Assembly (NCBI RefSeq): GCF_002101555.1 | Contig: NZ_LQOL01000042.1 | Span: forward strand, 124,001 to 188,000 | Direction of reading: 5' to 3' | DNA from: Mycolicibacterium canariasense | GTDB lineage: Bacteria > Actinomycetota > Actinomycetes > Mycobacteriales > Mycobacteriaceae | DNA: 64,000 bases | Shown here: positions 41,637-50,975 of the stretch, in pieces | How positions within the stretch are numbered: position 1 is the first letter of the stretch | How the letters are laid out: every line of letters starts with the position of its first letter | Notes under the pieces: model-generated | The model's input: the letters and a program-made list of their open reading frames with translations, nothing else | Databases searched by the model: none | Told to the model about the DNA's origin: nothing | Translations under genes and position numbers: made by a program

Positions 41637-43153
41637 GAGTACTTGTCTATCAGCTCCTGCTTGTAGAGCTTGCCGGTATCGGTGCGGGGCAGCTGCGCCT
41701 CGAACGAGATGGACCGCGGGCACTTGTAGTGCGCCAGCTTGTCGCGCAGCCAGCCGAGCAGCTCCCGGCCGAATTCCTCGGTGGCATCGGCCGGGTCGAC
41801 GGTCTGCACCACACCCTTGACGGCCTGGCCCATCTCGTCGTCGGGGATGCCGAACACCGCGGCGTCCATCACCTTGGGGTGGGTGACGAGCATGTTCTCG
41901 GCTTCCTGCGGGTAGATGTTCACCCCGCCGGAGATGATCATGTGGTGCCGCCGGTCGGTCAGGTAGAGGTACCCGTCGTCGTCGACATAGCCGATGTCGC
42001 CGACGGTGAGCCAGCCGTTTGTGTTGCGCGAGGACGCCGTCTTGTCCGGATCGTTGAGATATTCGAAGTCGTTGCCGCCCTCGAAGTAGATCTCGCCGGG
42101 TTGTCCTGGCGGCAGCTCGTTGCCGTCCTCGTCCAGGATGTGGATGGCACCGACCATCGGCTTACCCACCGAACCGGGGTGGGTGAGCCACTCCTCGGCG
42201 CTGATGAGCGTCGAGCCGATGGCTTCCGAGGAGGCGTAGTACTCGTCGACGATCGGCCCCCACCAGTCGATCATCTGTTTCTTGATCTCCACCGGGCACG
42301 GGGCCGCTGCGTGCATGACCCGCTTGAGCGACGAGATGTCGTAGGACTCGCGCACCGAGGCCGGCAACTTGAGCATCCTGGTGAACATCACCGGGACGAA
42401 TTGTCCATGTGTCACACCATGTTTCGCGATCGCTTCGAGCGTGCCCTCCGGGTCGAACTTCTCCATGACCACCACGGTCAACCCACCGGCGAGGGCGTTG
42501 AGCGACCACACCGACGGGGCGGTGTGGTACAGCGGCGCCGGACTGAGGTAGACGGCGTCGGGCCCCATCCAGTACTCGACGAGCATCGCCATCATGCCCG
42601 GCACCTCCGAGGGCGGCAGGTGCGGCAACGCGCGCTTGATGCCCTTCGGGCGGCCGGTGGTGCCCGACGAGTACTGCAGCAGATCGCCCTCGATCTCGTC
42701 GGCGATCGGGGTCTCGGGCAGACCCGCGACGGCCTGCGGGTAGCGCGCCCAGCCGTCCAGATCGTCGGCGGTGGTCAGCAGGATGTCGGGCAGCCCGGAC
42801 GGCAGGTGCTCGGCCAGGGCGGCGCAGGTGTCCCGGAGTGCGGCCGACGCCACGATCGCCTTGGCCGCGCTGTTGTCGATGATGTAGGCCGCCTCGGCGG
42901 CGGTCAGATGCGTGTTCAGCGGTACGTAGTACAGGCCGCACCGGCGCGCCGCCCACATGATCGTGTGCATGTGTTCGGTGTTCTCCATCAGGATCGCGAC
43001 CGCGTCGCCCTCCCGCAGGCCGCGGCCGCGGAAGTAGTGCGCGAGCTGATTCGCCCGGGCCTCCATCTGACCGAAGGTGACCACGGTGCCGGCCGGGTAG
43101 AGGACTACGGCCGGCTTGTCGGGCGTCGCGAGCGCGGTTTCACGGATCTGCAT
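41633..43153 (-). CDS. fadD4: Fatty-acyl-CoA synthetase FadD4
   Basis: A 506-residue ANL ligase. Motifs: LLQYSSGTTGRPKGIKR, YYASSEAIGST, WLTVGDIGYVDDDGYLYLTDR and the catalytic Lys in RTDTGKLYKQEL. It activates a fatty or aromatic acid to its CoA ester. Sequence type and place next to the MaoC gene match M. tuberculosis FadD4 (Rv0214). A -10 box TAGAGT on the minus strand (43165-43160) ends 6 nt before the ATG, giving a leaderless start, and a TTGACA palindrome lies upstream. It is the first gene of the long minus-strand run of CoA-ester enzymes. Confidence 0.88.
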   Translation of the reverse strand: MQIRETALATPDKPAVVLYPAGTVVTFGQMEARANQLAHYFRGRGLREGDAVAILMENTEHMHTIMWAARRCGLYYVPLNTHLTAAEAAYIIDNSAAKAIVASAALRDTCAALAEHLPSGLPDILLTTADDLDGWARYPQAVAGLPETPIADEIEGDLLQYSSGTTGRPKGIKRALPHLPPSEVPGMMAMLVEYWMGPDAVYLSPAPLYHTAPSVWSLNALAGGLTVVVMEKFDPEGTLEAIAKHGVTHGQFVPVMFTRMLKLPASVRESYDISSLKRVMHAAAPCPVEIKKQMIDWWGPIVDEYYASSEAIGSTLISAEEWLTHPGSVGKPMVGAIHILDEDGNELPPGQPGEIYFEGGNDFEYLNDPDKTASSRNTNGWLTVGDIGYVDDDGYLYLTDRRHHMIISGGVNIYPQEAENMLVTHPKVMDAAVFGIPDDEMGQAVKGVVQTVDPADATEEFGRELLGWLRDKLAHYKCPRSISFEAQLPRTDTGKLYKQELIDKYS

Positions 43154-43159
43154 GGGCTG

Positions 43160-43190
43160 ACTCTACGATGCCGCGTTTGACACCTGTCAA
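43160..43190 (-). promoter_or_regulatory. fadD4 promoter with TTGACA palindrome
   Basis: TTGACACCTGTCAA (43177-43190) is a perfect inverted repeat with 6-bp arms. Its minus-strand TTGACA also serves as a consensus -35 box, followed after 19 bases by TAGAGT (43165-43160). The same TGTCA/TGACA half-sites, in the opposite arrangement, occur in the fadE5-like/tetR operator at 9198-9218. The remaining 43191-43311 holds only the GAGGAG ribosome-binding site of the next gene. Confidence 0.5.
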
Positions 43191-43311
43191 GAGGTGGCCT
43201 CCACCACAACCGCGCCCGGTCCGGGCGAGGTGCCGGTTTCGGTTCGGCGTTACCGTGGCATACCGGTTTGCTTGATTCTTTGCTCGATCCGAAAGCCCGG
43301 CGAGGAGACCA

Positions 43312-44685
43312 GTGACGGACGACAGACCGCTTCGGGTGCTGGTCACCGGGACCACCGGATACATCGGCGCTCGCCTCACGCCGCGGCTCGTGGACGCCGG
43401 CCACCAGGTGCGGGTGCTGGTCCGCGACCCGGACAAGGTCCGGGCGGTGCCGTGGGCGGCCGACGTGCAAGTCGTCCGCGGCGACCTGACGGATCCGGCC
43501 ACCCTGGCGGCGCCGTTGCGCGATGTCGACGTCCTCTACTACCTGGTGCATTCGATGAACAGCGCCGGCGAATTCATCGAGCAGGAGCGTCGCAGCGCCC
43601 ACAATGTCGCCGAGGCGGCGCGGCGGGCGGGAGTCGGTCGCATCGTGTATCTGGGTGGCCTGCACGCCGATTCCGAGGCACTGTCGACCCATCTGCGCTC
43701 ACGCACCGAGGTGGGGCAGATCCTGATCGATTCCGGTGTCCCCACCATCGCGCTGCAAGCCGGTGTGGTCATCGGGTCCGGCTCGGCGTCATTCGAGATG
43801 ATCCGGCACCTGACGGACCGGCTGCCGGTGATGACCACACCGCGCTGGGTCAACAACCGCATACAGCCCATTGCGGTCCGCGATGTGCTGCACTACCTGA
43901 TCGAGGCCGCCACCGCGGATCTGCCCCGCAGTCGCACCTACGACATCGGCGGACCCGACGTGCTGCGCTACGGCGAGATGATGCAGATCTACGCCGAAGT
44001 GGCCGGTCTGGCACGGCGCCGGATCCTGGTGCTGCCCATCCTCACACCGCGGCTGGCCGGCTTGTGGATCGACCTGGTGACGCCGGTCCCGCGCAGCATC
44101 GGGCGCGCCCTGATCGAGTCGCTGAGCACCAATGCCGTTGCCACCGAGCACGATATCGACACCGTCATCGCGCCGCCGCCCGGCGGGCCGACCGCTTACC
44201 GGCAGGCCGTGGCATTGGCGCTGCGATTCGCGGCGACCGGCGAAGGGCGCCCCACCTGGGCCACCACGTCCGCGACGGGCGCGCCGTCGGACCCGCTGCC
44301 GTCGGACCCCGGCTGGGCCGGTGAGGTGATCTACACCGAAACCCACAGCGCGGACTGCCCGAAGGCGGTCGACCAGATCTGGGATGAACTCCTAGCCGGT
44401 TGCGCCACCGGCATGTTCGGCCGGTTCCCCGTCGGGCCGGGACGCAGCCGATGGCGTGTCGACAAGAGCACCGACCGTCAGTTCCTGCGCTTGCGGGCGC
44501 AGACCCGCACACCGGGCACGGCATGGCTGGAACGGACCGTCGAACCCATGGAGGGGTCCGGCACGCGGGTGCGCCAGCGAGCCACGTTCATACCCAAAGG
44601 TCTTGCCGGACAGCTCTACTGGTACGTGTCGCGGCCGCTGAATCGAGCCGCCCTCGCCGACACGCTACGGCGGGTCACCAGGTAG
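43312..44685 (+). CDS. NAD(P)-binding SDR fused to DUF2867 domain
   Basis: A 457-residue two-domain protein. The N-terminal atypical SDR domain has LVTGTTGYIGARL (residues about 9-21) and a YYLVHSMNS loop. The C-terminal domain (about 315-457) is DUF2867, a START-like fold (AVDQIWDELLAGC, LTADTLRRV-like end). Homologues are widely annotated as NAD-dependent epimerase-like proteins in actinobacteria; no reaction is known to me. Start GTG 43312 has GAGGAG 4 nt upstream. It stands alone between the fadD4 operon and pckA. Confidence 0.83.
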   Translation: MTDDRPLRVLVTGTTGYIGARLTPRLVDAGHQVRVLVRDPDKVRAVPWAADVQVVRGDLTDPATLAAPLRDVDVLYYLVHSMNSAGEFIEQERRSAHNVAEAARRAGVGRIVYLGGLHADSEALSTHLRSRTEVGQILIDSGVPTIALQAGVVIGSGSASFEMIRHLTDRLPVMTTPRWVNNRIQPIAVRDVLHYLIEAATADLPRSRTYDIGGPDVLRYGEMMQIYAEVAGLARRRILVLPILTPRLAGLWIDLVTPVPRSIGRALIESLSTNAVATEHDIDTVIAPPPGGPTAYRQAVALALRFAATGEGRPTWATTSATGAPSDPLPSDPGWAGEVIYTETHSADCPKAVDQIWDELLAGCATGMFGRFPVGPGRSRWRVDKSTDRQFLRLRAQTRTPGTAWLERTVEPMEGSGTRVRQRATFIPKGLAGQLYWYVSRPLNRAALADTLRRVTR

Positions 44686-44781
44686 CAGCGCCGCCAGTTT
44701 GTCGACCATCCGCATCGCGCCGGTTCGACCGGCGGTCAGCAACGACTCCCGGTCGCTGGCGCCGATGCCACCGGTCCACAC
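44665..44781 (-). CDS. Possible small ORF or gene remnant
   Basis: A minus-strand frame of 38 residues starting at GTG 44781 reads WTGGIGASDRESLL, then TAGRTGAMRMVDKLAALLPG. It looks protein-like, and the frame stays open upstream to about 44815 without a start. It overlaps the last 21 bp of the SDR-DUF2867 gene. I do not recognise it. It may be the C-terminal relic of a lost gene or chance coding bias. Confidence 0.25.
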   Translation of the reverse strand: MWTGGIGASDRESLLTAGRTGAMRMVDKLAALLPGDPP

Positions 44782-44817
44782 CGGTGACAGCGACCCAGTG
44801 ACCGCAACGTAGCAAAC

Positions 44818-44849
44818 ACGACGCCCCCGGCCTGGGCCGGGGGCGTCGT
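44818..44849. terminator. Strong GC hairpin downstream of pckA
   Basis: Perfect 15-bp arms (44818-44832 and 44835-44849) flank a two-base loop TG. It lies 18 bp beyond the pckA stop on the minus strand and about 130 bp beyond the convergent SDR gene, so it can end both transcripts. No T-run follows. Confidence 0.75.
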
Positions 44850-44867
44850 GGTGTGCGCGTCGCGACG

Positions 44868-46694
44868 TCAGTTCGACTCGGCCAGCCGGGTCTTCAGCGC
44901 GTCGAACTCGTCCTTGATGCCCGTCGGGAGCTTCTCACCGACGAACTCGAACCACTCCTCGATCAGCGGCAGCTCCGCCCGCCATTCCTCGGTGTTGACC
45001 GCCAGCGCCTCGTCGACATCGGCGGCATCCACGTCCAGGCCGGCCAGATCGAGGTCGGCCGCGGTGGGCACGATGCCGATCGGGGTCGACTTGCCGTCGG
45101 CCTTGTGCTCGATCCGCTCGACCGCCCACTTGAGCACGCGGCTGTTCTCCCCGAAGCCCGGCCACAGGAAGCGGCCGTCGTCGCCGCGGCGGAACCAGTT
45201 CACGAAGAAGATCTTCGGCATCTTGGACTCGTCGGCGTTCTTGCCGATGTTGATCCAGTGCTGGAAGTAGTCGCCCACGTTGTAGCCGAGGAACGGCAGC
45301 ATGGCCATCGGGTCGCGCCGGACGGTGCCGACCTTGCCCTCGGCCGCGGCGGTCTGCTCGGAGCCCAGGGTGGCCCCGATGAACACCCCGTGCTGCCAGT
45401 CGCGGGCCTGGGTGATCAGCGGCACCGTGGTCTTGCGGCGGCCGCCGAACAGGATCGCCGAGATCGGCACACCCTGCGGGTCGTCCCACTCGGGGGCCAC
45501 CGACGGGCACTGCGAGATCGGTGTGCAGTAGCGCGAATTCGGGTGCGCGGCCTTGTCTTCCGACTCCCGGTACCAGTCCTGGCCCTTCCAATCGATCAGG
45601 TGGTCGGGGTCCCCCTCCAGGCCCTCCCACCAGACGTCACCGTCGTCGGTCTTGGCGACGTTGGTGAAGACGGTGTTGCCGGCGGCGATGGTCTTCATCG
45701 CGTTCGGGTTGGACGACCAGTTGGTGCCCGGCGCGACGCCGAAGAAGCCGAACTCGGGATTGACGGCGTACAGCCGGCCGTCCTTGCCGAACCGCATCCA
45801 GGCGATGTCGTCGCCGACGGTCTCGGCGCGCCAGCCCGGGATGGTGGGCTGCAGCATGGCGAGGTTGGTCTTACCGCATGCCGACGGGAACGCCGCGGCG
45901 ATGTAGTACGCCTTGTTCTCCGGCGAGATCAGTTTGAGGATCAGCATGTGCTCGGCGAGCCAGCCCTCGTCGTGGGCCATGGCCGACGCGATCCGCAGCG
46001 AGTAGCACTTCTTGCCGAGCAGCGCGTTACCGCCGTAGCCGGACCCGAAGCTCCAGATCTCCCGGGTCTCCGGGAAGTGGCTGATGTACTTGGTGTCGTT
46101 GCACGGCCAGGGCACGTCCTGCTGGCCCGGCTCCAGCGGGGCGCCGATGGAGTGCAGTGCCTTGACGAAGAACCCGTCGTCGCCGATCTTGGCCAGCGCC
46201 GCCGCGCCCATCCGGGTCATGGTGCGCATCGAGACCACGACGTACTCGGAGTCGGTGATCTCGACGCCGAGCTTGGGATCCTCGGCGTCCAGCGGGCCCA
46301 TACAGAACGGCACGACCCACATGGTGCGGCCGCGCATGCTGCCGCGGTACAGCTCGGTCATGATGCCGCGCATCTCGGCGGGCGCCATCCAGTTGTTGGT
46401 GGGGCCGGCGTCGACCTCACGCTCGGAACAGATGAACGTGCGCGATTCCACCCGGGCGACATCGGAAGGGTCGGACAGCGCCAGGTAGGAGTTCGGCTGC
46501 TTTTCCGGGTTGAGCTTCTGGAAGGTGCCGACCTCGACCAGCTGGGCCGTCAGGCGTTCGTATTCCTCTTCGGAGCCATCGGCGAAAACCACCCGGTCCG
46601 GCTGCGTCAGTTCCGCAACCTCCTGGACCCAGGCCAACAGCCCCTGATGTTTGGTCGGTGCACTGTCGAGACCGGGAATGGTCGCTGAGGTCAT
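44868..46694 (-). CDS. pckA: Phosphoenolpyruvate carboxykinase (GTP)
   Basis: A 608-residue GTP-dependent PEPCK converting oxaloacetate and GTP to phosphoenolpyruvate, CO2 and GDP, the entry step of gluconeogenesis during growth on fatty acids. The P-loop with the reactive Cys is [14 protein letters not shown]; other landmarks are [17 protein letters not shown], the metal-binding SPENKAY region and [19 protein letters not shown]. Length fits M. tuberculosis PckA (606). The ATG at 46694 has AGGAG upstream. A promoter is visible 17-45 bp upstream. It links the lipid-degrading genes of this region with sugar synthesis, though it is a separate transcription unit ending at a hairpin. Confidence 0.97.
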   Translation of the reverse strand: MTSATIPGLDSAPTKHQGLLAWVQEVAELTQPDRVVFADGSEEEYERLTAQLVEVGTFQKLNPEKQPNSYLALSDPSDVARVESRTFICSEREVDAGPTNNWMAPAEMRGIMTELYRGSMRGRTMWVVPFCMGPLDAEDPKLGVEITDSEYVVVSMRTMTRMGAAALAKIGDDGFFVKALHSIGAPLEPGQQDVPWPCNDTKYISHFPETREIWSFGSGYGGNALLGKKCYSLRIASAMAHDEGWLAEHMLILKLISPENKAYYIAAAFPSACGKTNLAMLQPTIPGWRAETVGDDIAWMRFGKDGRLYAVNPEFGFFGVAPGTNWSSNPNAMKTIAAGNTVFTNVAKTDDGDVWWEGLEGDPDHLIDWKGQDWYRESEDKAAHPNSRYCTPISQCPSVAPEWDDPQGVPISAILFGGRRKTTVPLITQARDWQHGVFIGATLGSEQTAAAEGKVGTVRRDPMAMLPFLGYNVGDYFQHWINIGKNADESKMPKIFFVNWFRRGDDGRFLWPGFGENSRVLKWAVERIEHKADGKSTPIGIVPTAADLDLAGLDVDAADVDEALAVNTEEWRAELPLIEEWFEFVGEKLPTGIKDEFDALKTRLAESN

Positions 46695-46710
46695 CTAATA
46701 TCTCCTGCGT

Positions 46711-46739
46711 AGGTTACGCGCCGGTAGCATCGGCGATAA
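46711..46739 (-). promoter_or_regulatory. Putative pckA promoter
   Basis: On the minus strand TTATCG (46739-46734) and TAACCT (46716-46711) are spaced by 17 bases and fit a sigma-A-type -35/-10 pair. The start site would lie near 46704, leaving a short leader with AGGAG. The rest of 46740-46861 shows no gene. Confidence 0.4.
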
Positions 46740-46861
46740 CTGATAGGTCACGGTCGTCCCTATGGAGAGGTTAACGCCCGTGACATACCCGTGGTGAATC
46801 GGAACAATGTCCGATCACTCACAAGAACGATTCAGATACGCCAGTTGACTGCCTCTTTCTG

Positions 46862-48262
46862 TTACCCACTTTCCAACCCGGCGCAAACCCTGGCCAGCGC
46901 GGTGCGCAGCCGTGGCAGTTCGCGCTCACCGACGGCCGCCGACCGCGCGGTGAGCGCCGCGATATCGCGGAGTTCGGCGTCGATCTCCTCGATACGGCGC
47001 GCCAGTTCCGCAGCCGCACGTTCATCCTGGGCGGCGGCCTCCCCGGTGAACCGAACCTCTGCCATCAGCACCCGGTGCGCGACGCGTTGCTCGGTGGCTT
47101 CCCGCAGCCGTCCGGTGACCTCGCCGATCCAGCGGTCCGCCACCGCCCGGTCGTGCAGCACACTGCGGATCCCGATCACCCACACCGTCAGCAGCAGGCC
47201 CGCGACCGCGCCCACCCCCACGCCCAGCGCCGTGAGCCCGGGCGCCAGCCCGGCGAACAGCCTGCTGACCGCGAACGCGGCGCCCAGCCCGAAGCCCGCG
47301 CCGAGCACCATCATCAGTCGGGTCTCCAGCGTCCTGGACCGCAGTCCCGGGGCGCCGGCGTCCGGTACCGACGCGGCCGGCGGCACCTCCGGTACGGACA
47401 GGCCGAGCTCGGCGGCGACGTCGGTCAGGTGCTCGGTGATGCCGTCGTCGACCTCGCCGACCACCTCCGCGCAGCGCCGCTGCACATAGGACACCAGCCG
47501 CTCGGCGCGCCGGCCGTTCCAGTCGGCCACATCCTCGGACAGTTCGGTGCGCACCGACGCACACCGGTTCCTGGCGAAGTAACCCAATTGGACCCGGGCC
47601 TGTTGCACCTGGCTGCGCAGGGCGATGTTGCGCTGCGACCGCTGCAGCCGCCCGGCCCGCAGCAGCTCGTCCCGCTCGGCCCGCAGCCGCACCGCCCGAC
47701 CGTCCGGCCGGTGCGCGCAGGACAGCTCGCCGATTCGCTCGGTGAGGTGAGTTTCCCACGCCCGCAATCTGTTTCGATGAAGTGCAGCGGTGTCGGCGAG
47801 ACCGTCGGACAGCACGTCGACCAGCTCGTCGAGCGACGGTGCGCCCGCCTCGGGTGCCGCGGCGACGCCGACCCACGGCATGCCGGCATAGCGCGGCGAC
47901 CGGGCGGCCACCGCATCGCGGTCGGCGGCCAGCACCGCCCGCCAGCCGCGATGGACGTCGGTCTTGGTCACCGCCCCGATCACCAGATCGGTGTGCCGGG
48001 CCGCGGCGTCCAGCAACACCGCGTCCGATTCGGTCAGCGGTGCGACCGCGGACACCGCGAAGACGACCGCCGAGGGCGCCTGGTCGGGCGGCAGGTCACC
48101 GGTTTCGACGAAGGTCCGGTCCGGCATCCGGGCCCGCAGGGCGGCGGCCAACGCCGACACCCCGGCCAGCCACGGGCCGGCGACCAGCACGACGTCGCGG
48201 TGCGTCACCTCCGGCGGGTCGACCCCGTCGGGAATGCCCTGCTCGGCCCCCGGGGTGGTCAT
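46862..48262 (-). CDS. Dynamin-like GTPase-related membrane protein, Rv0210-like
   Basis: A 466-residue protein. An N-terminal GTPase-like domain (about 1-170) has a P-loop-like sequence AGPWLAGVSAL in which the essential Lys is replaced by Val, and VTKTD in the place of NKxD. A long helical, Arg-rich middle (about 185-290) follows, then two hydrophobic segments (about 325-375, rich in Gly, Ala, Val) and a C-terminal coiled coil rich in Glu and Arg. This layout recalls bacterial dynamin-like or YqfA-type membrane GTPases, with a degraded nucleotide site. It overlaps the upstream GTPase-like gene at ATGA (48259-48262), and the pair matches Rv0209-Rv0210. Function unknown; membrane remodelling is a guess from architecture. 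Confidence 0.78.
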   Translation of the reverse strand: MTTPGAEQGIPDGVDPPEVTHRDVVLVAGPWLAGVSALAAALRARMPDRTFVETGDLPPDQAPSAVVFAVSAVAPLTESDAVLLDAAARHTDLVIGAVTKTDVHRGWRAVLAADRDAVAARSPRYAGMPWVGVAAAPEAGAPSLDELVDVLSDGLADTAALHRNRLRAWETHLTERIGELSCAHRPDGRAVRLRAERDELLRAGRLQRSQRNIALRSQVQQARVQLGYFARNRCASVRTELSEDVADWNGRRAERLVSYVQRRCAEVVGEVDDGITEHLTDVAAELGLSVPEVPPAASVPDAGAPGLRSRTLETRLMMVLGAGFGLGAAFAVSRLFAGLAPGLTALGVGVGAVAGLLLTVWVIGIRSVLHDRAVADRWIGEVTGRLREATEQRVAHRVLMAEVRFTGEAAAQDERAAAELARRIEEIDAELRDIAALTARSAAVGERELPRLRTALARVCAGLESG

Positions 48263-49164
48263 CTGCGCGCCGCCAGCCGCAGCGATCCCCTGGTCAGCGC
48301 GCTCGCGCAGCTGCGGTGCAGCGCGTTCAGCGGCCCCCGGCCGTAACGGCTCCAACGTCGGGCGTCGGCGTTCGCACCGACCGGCAACCCGGCGGCGCGC
48401 AGCACCTCGGCCGCCGCCGTCATCTCCGCCAGCACCACCCGGTCGGAGGCCAGCAATGCCCAGAGGTCGCCGTTCCCGGAACGCACCGCCAGCGCCCGCA
48501 CCTCGGTCAGCGCGACCTGCAGGCGCCGGTAGCGCTGCGGAGCCGTCACGGCGTCGAGCGCGCCGAGCACGTCGTCGAGACCGCTGAGCTCGCGCATCAG
48601 GGCCGGCAACGACGCCGGGTCCGCGCCGGCCCGCACCGCCGCGGTGAGCGCGGCGATGCCGAACCGGTCCAGCAGGGTCAGCAACCGACCGCGGAGCGCG
48701 GCGTCGACGGGGTGCGGCCCGGCGGTCACCGCGTCTGTCGAGGACAGATCGGGCGGGTCGGCGGCCATCACCCGCAGCGCACCGACCAGCGACTTGTCCA
48801 GCGCGGCCGCCGAGGCCAGCGCCAACAGGGCATTCATCGGCACCGTCGGTCGCCCGGTGCGCGCCCGCACCGCGGCGAGCTGAGCCGGCAGTGCCGAGCC
48901 GAGCAGGTCCTGTTTGTTGAGCACGACCAGGGTGTTCGGGCCGCAATGAGCCAGATCCTCGGGTTTGACGGTCTCGGCGACCACCAGGACCGTGGCGTCG
49001 ACCGGGCCGGTGACGACGGTGCGGCCCGCCGCCCGCAGCGCGGCGGTCACCGTCGTACATCCGGTGCCGCGGCGGCCGGTCACGCCGACCCGGATCGGCC
49101 GGTTCGACCGCCGCAGAATCGGGGCCAGCCCGGACTCGCCGCTTTCCGCGGCGAAGGCCGCCAA
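48259..49164 (-). CDS. GTPase-like protein with degenerate P-loop, Rv0209-like
   Basis: A protein of about 301 residues (306 if started at 49179) with a Ras-like beginning: VGVTGRRGTGCTTVTAAL has Cys where the P-loop Lys should be, while the base-recognition motif VVLNKQDLLG is intact. The rest is helical. An in-frame stop at 49197-49195 limits the start to a 30-bp span without ATG or GTG. TTG 49164 is annotated, but AAGGAG (49191-49186) lies exactly 6 nt before an in-frame ATT at 49179, so an ATT start is possible. It is coupled to the following dynamin-like gene by ATGA, and the two products probably act together, perhaps as a heteromer. Confidence 0.75.
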   Translation of the reverse strand: MAAFAAESGESGLAPILRRSNRPIRVGVTGRRGTGCTTVTAALRAAGRTVVTGPVDATVLVVAETVKPEDLAHCGPNTLVVLNKQDLLGSALPAQLAAVRARTGRPTVPMNALLALASAAALDKSLVGALRVMAADPPDLSSTDAVTAGPHPVDAALRGRLLTLLDRFGIAALTAAVRAGADPASLPALMRELSGLDDVLGALDAVTAPQRYRRLQVALTEVRALAVRSGNGDLWALLASDRVVLAEMTAAAEVLRAAGLPVGANADARRWSRYGRGPLNALHRSCASALTRGSLRLAARR

Positions 49165-49335
49165 GACGTCGGCGAGAATGACCGGCTCCTTACCTCACGA
49201 GTCGCACTGCTACCAATTCCCACTTCAAATGGTGACACCGCGCCGACGTACTCGTGAACGGTGTTTTTCCGCACATGCCGCACTCGGCAACTGTTGGGTA
49301 TCAATCTGCACCACGATGCAGGTAGATCGGCCTCG

Positions 49336-50178
49336 ATGAGCGACGATGGACCGATGCATGCCCAGCGCGAGGAAGCCCGCCACGAGCTGTCGGATTCGGG
49401 CGCCTCGGGCCGGAGCACAACGGACGGTCCGCAGCACGCCCCCGAGCAGAAACACCATCATCGGCGGGTCAGCAGCTTCCGCAACCGGCGCTCCACACTC
49501 AGCGGCAACCAGCAGGAGCTGTGGGAGCGGCGCTGGCCCGAGATCGGGGCCGAGGCCCGCGACGCCGCCGGCCGGCCGCTGAGCCGCGATATCGCGCAGT
49601 GGTTCGGGCGGCAGGCGCCGGTGGTGCTGGAGATCGGCTGCGGCACCGGCGTGTCGACGCTGGCCATGGCCATCGAGGAGCCGCACCTCGACGTGGTGGC
49701 CGTGGAGGTCTACCGGCGCGGGCTGGCCCAGCTGCTGGGCGCGATCGACCGTTCCACCGGCAGCGATCACCCCGTCCGCAACATCCGGCTGATCCGCGGC
49801 GACGGTGTCGATGTACTGGAGCACATCTTCGGTACGGCCTCGCTGACCGGCGTGCGGATCTTCTTCCCCGATCCGTGGCCCAAGGCCCGCCACCACAAGC
49901 GGCGGCTGCTGCAGCCCGAGACGGTGGCGCTGATCGCCGACCGGTTGGTACCGGGCGGCGTGCTGCACGCCGCCACCGACCACGCCGAGTACGCCGAACA
50001 GATCGCCGAGGTGGGTGACGCCGAGCCGAGGCTGCGCCGTGTTCCCGACACCACCGCGCCCGGCGCGTTGCCGATCTCCGTCCGACGACCCGAGACCAAG
50101 TACGAAGGCAAGGGTTTGCAGGCCGGCCGCGATATCGCCGAGCTGGTGTGGGTACGTACCCGTGGAATGACGGAGTGA
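49336..50178 (+). CDS. trmB: tRNA (guanine-N7)-methyltransferase
   Basis: A 280-residue enzyme methylating G46 of tRNA at N7 with SAM. The SAM motif is VLEIGCGTGVSTLAMA, and the TrmB signature IFFPDPWPKARHHKRRL is complete. The N-terminal 45 residues are polar and low complexity (many His, Gln, Ser), as is common in mycobacterial TrmB. ATG 49336 is chosen; the GTG upstream at 49261 would add 25 residues without family support. It is followed after 17 bp by the NYN-domain gene and then mmpL3, the same order as Rv0208c-Rv0207c-Rv0206c. Confidence 0.95.
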   Translation: MSDDGPMHAQREEARHELSDSGASGRSTTDGPQHAPEQKHHHRRVSSFRNRRSTLSGNQQELWERRWPEIGAEARDAAGRPLSRDIAQWFGRQAPVVLEIGCGTGVSTLAMAIEEPHLDVVAVEVYRRGLAQLLGAIDRSTGSDHPVRNIRLIRGDGVDVLEHIFGTASLTGVRIFFPDPWPKARHHKRRLLQPETVALIADRLVPGGVLHAATDHAEYAEQIAEVGDAEPRLRRVPDTTAPGALPISVRRPETKYEGKGLQAGRDIAELVWVRTRGMTE

Positions 50179-50195
50179 GCAGAGGTGGCTGGCCG

Positions 50196-50921
50196 ATGAG
50201 CATCGCAACCGACGTTCCGGCGGTACCCGAGGTCGCGGCACCCGCGGAGGGCGTGCACACCCCGGTGATCCGCAAGGTGCTGCTGGTCTGGGATGCGCCC
50301 AACCTGGACATGGGGTTGGGTTCCATTCTCGGCGGCCGGCCGACGGCCGCGCACCGTCCGCGGTTCGACGCCCTGGGCCGCTGGTTGCTGCAGCGCACCG
50401 CCGATATCTCGGCCACCGCCGCACCCACGCCTGACACCGGGGCCGACGCCCAGCCGGAAGTTCTGGTGGAACCGGAAGCCACCGTCTTCACCAACATCGC
50501 CCCTGGTAGCGCCGATGTCGTCCGCCCGTGGGTGGAGGCGCTGCGTAACGTGGGCTTCGCGGTTTTCGCCAAACCCAAGATCGATGAAGACAGCGACGTC
50601 GACAGCGACATGCTCAGCCACATCGCGCTCCGCCGGAGCGAGGGCCTGGCCGGGCTGGTCGTGGCGTCGGCCGACGGTCAGGCGTTCCGGGCGCCGCTGG
50701 AAGAGATAGCTCACGACGGCATTCCGGTGCAGGTGCTCGGATTTCGCGAACATGCCAGTTGGGCGTTAGCGTCGGATACCTTGGAGTTTGTCGACCTGGA
50801 GGACATCGCAGGTGTCTTCCGGGAGCCGTTACCGCGAATCGGCCTTGATTCGCTGCCCGAGCAGGGCGCTTGGCTGCAGCCCTTCCGGCCGCTGTCCGCG
50901 CTTCTGACCTCGCGCTTATAG
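50196..50921 (+). CDS. NYN-domain protein, Rv0207c-like
   Basis: A 241-residue protein with an NYN (PIN-like) nuclease fold: VLLVWDAPNLDMGLGSIL supplies the first Asp and Asn, and GLVVASADGQAF the second acidic site. Members cut or bind RNA; the target is unknown. The ATG at 50196 follows the trmB stop by 17 bp. It sits between trmB and mmpL3, an order kept in M. tuberculosis, so co-transcription with trmB is likely and a role in RNA metabolism fits. The 54 bp after it carry the AAGGAG of mmpL3. Confidence 0.87.
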   Translation: MSIATDVPAVPEVAAPAEGVHTPVIRKVLLVWDAPNLDMGLGSILGGRPTAAHRPRFDALGRWLLQRTADISATAAPTPDTGADAQPEVLVEPEATVFTNIAPGSADVVRPWVEALRNVGFAVFAKPKIDEDSDVDSDMLSHIALRRSEGLAGLVVASADGQAFRAPLEEIAHDGIPVQVLGFREHASWALASDTLEFVDLEDIAGVFREPLPRIGLDSLPEQGAWLQPFRPLSALLTSRL

Positions 50922-50975
50922 ACAACAGAAGTGATATGCGCGCGCAGCGTGACCAGAGCATATTAAGGAGTTGAC

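Noticed and set aside
48263-49060. Fusion of the dynamin-like gene with upstream sequence into one 732-residue frame
   Set aside because: The extra part is an off-frame translation of the coupled GTPase-like gene; ATG 48262 with ATGA overlap is the real start.
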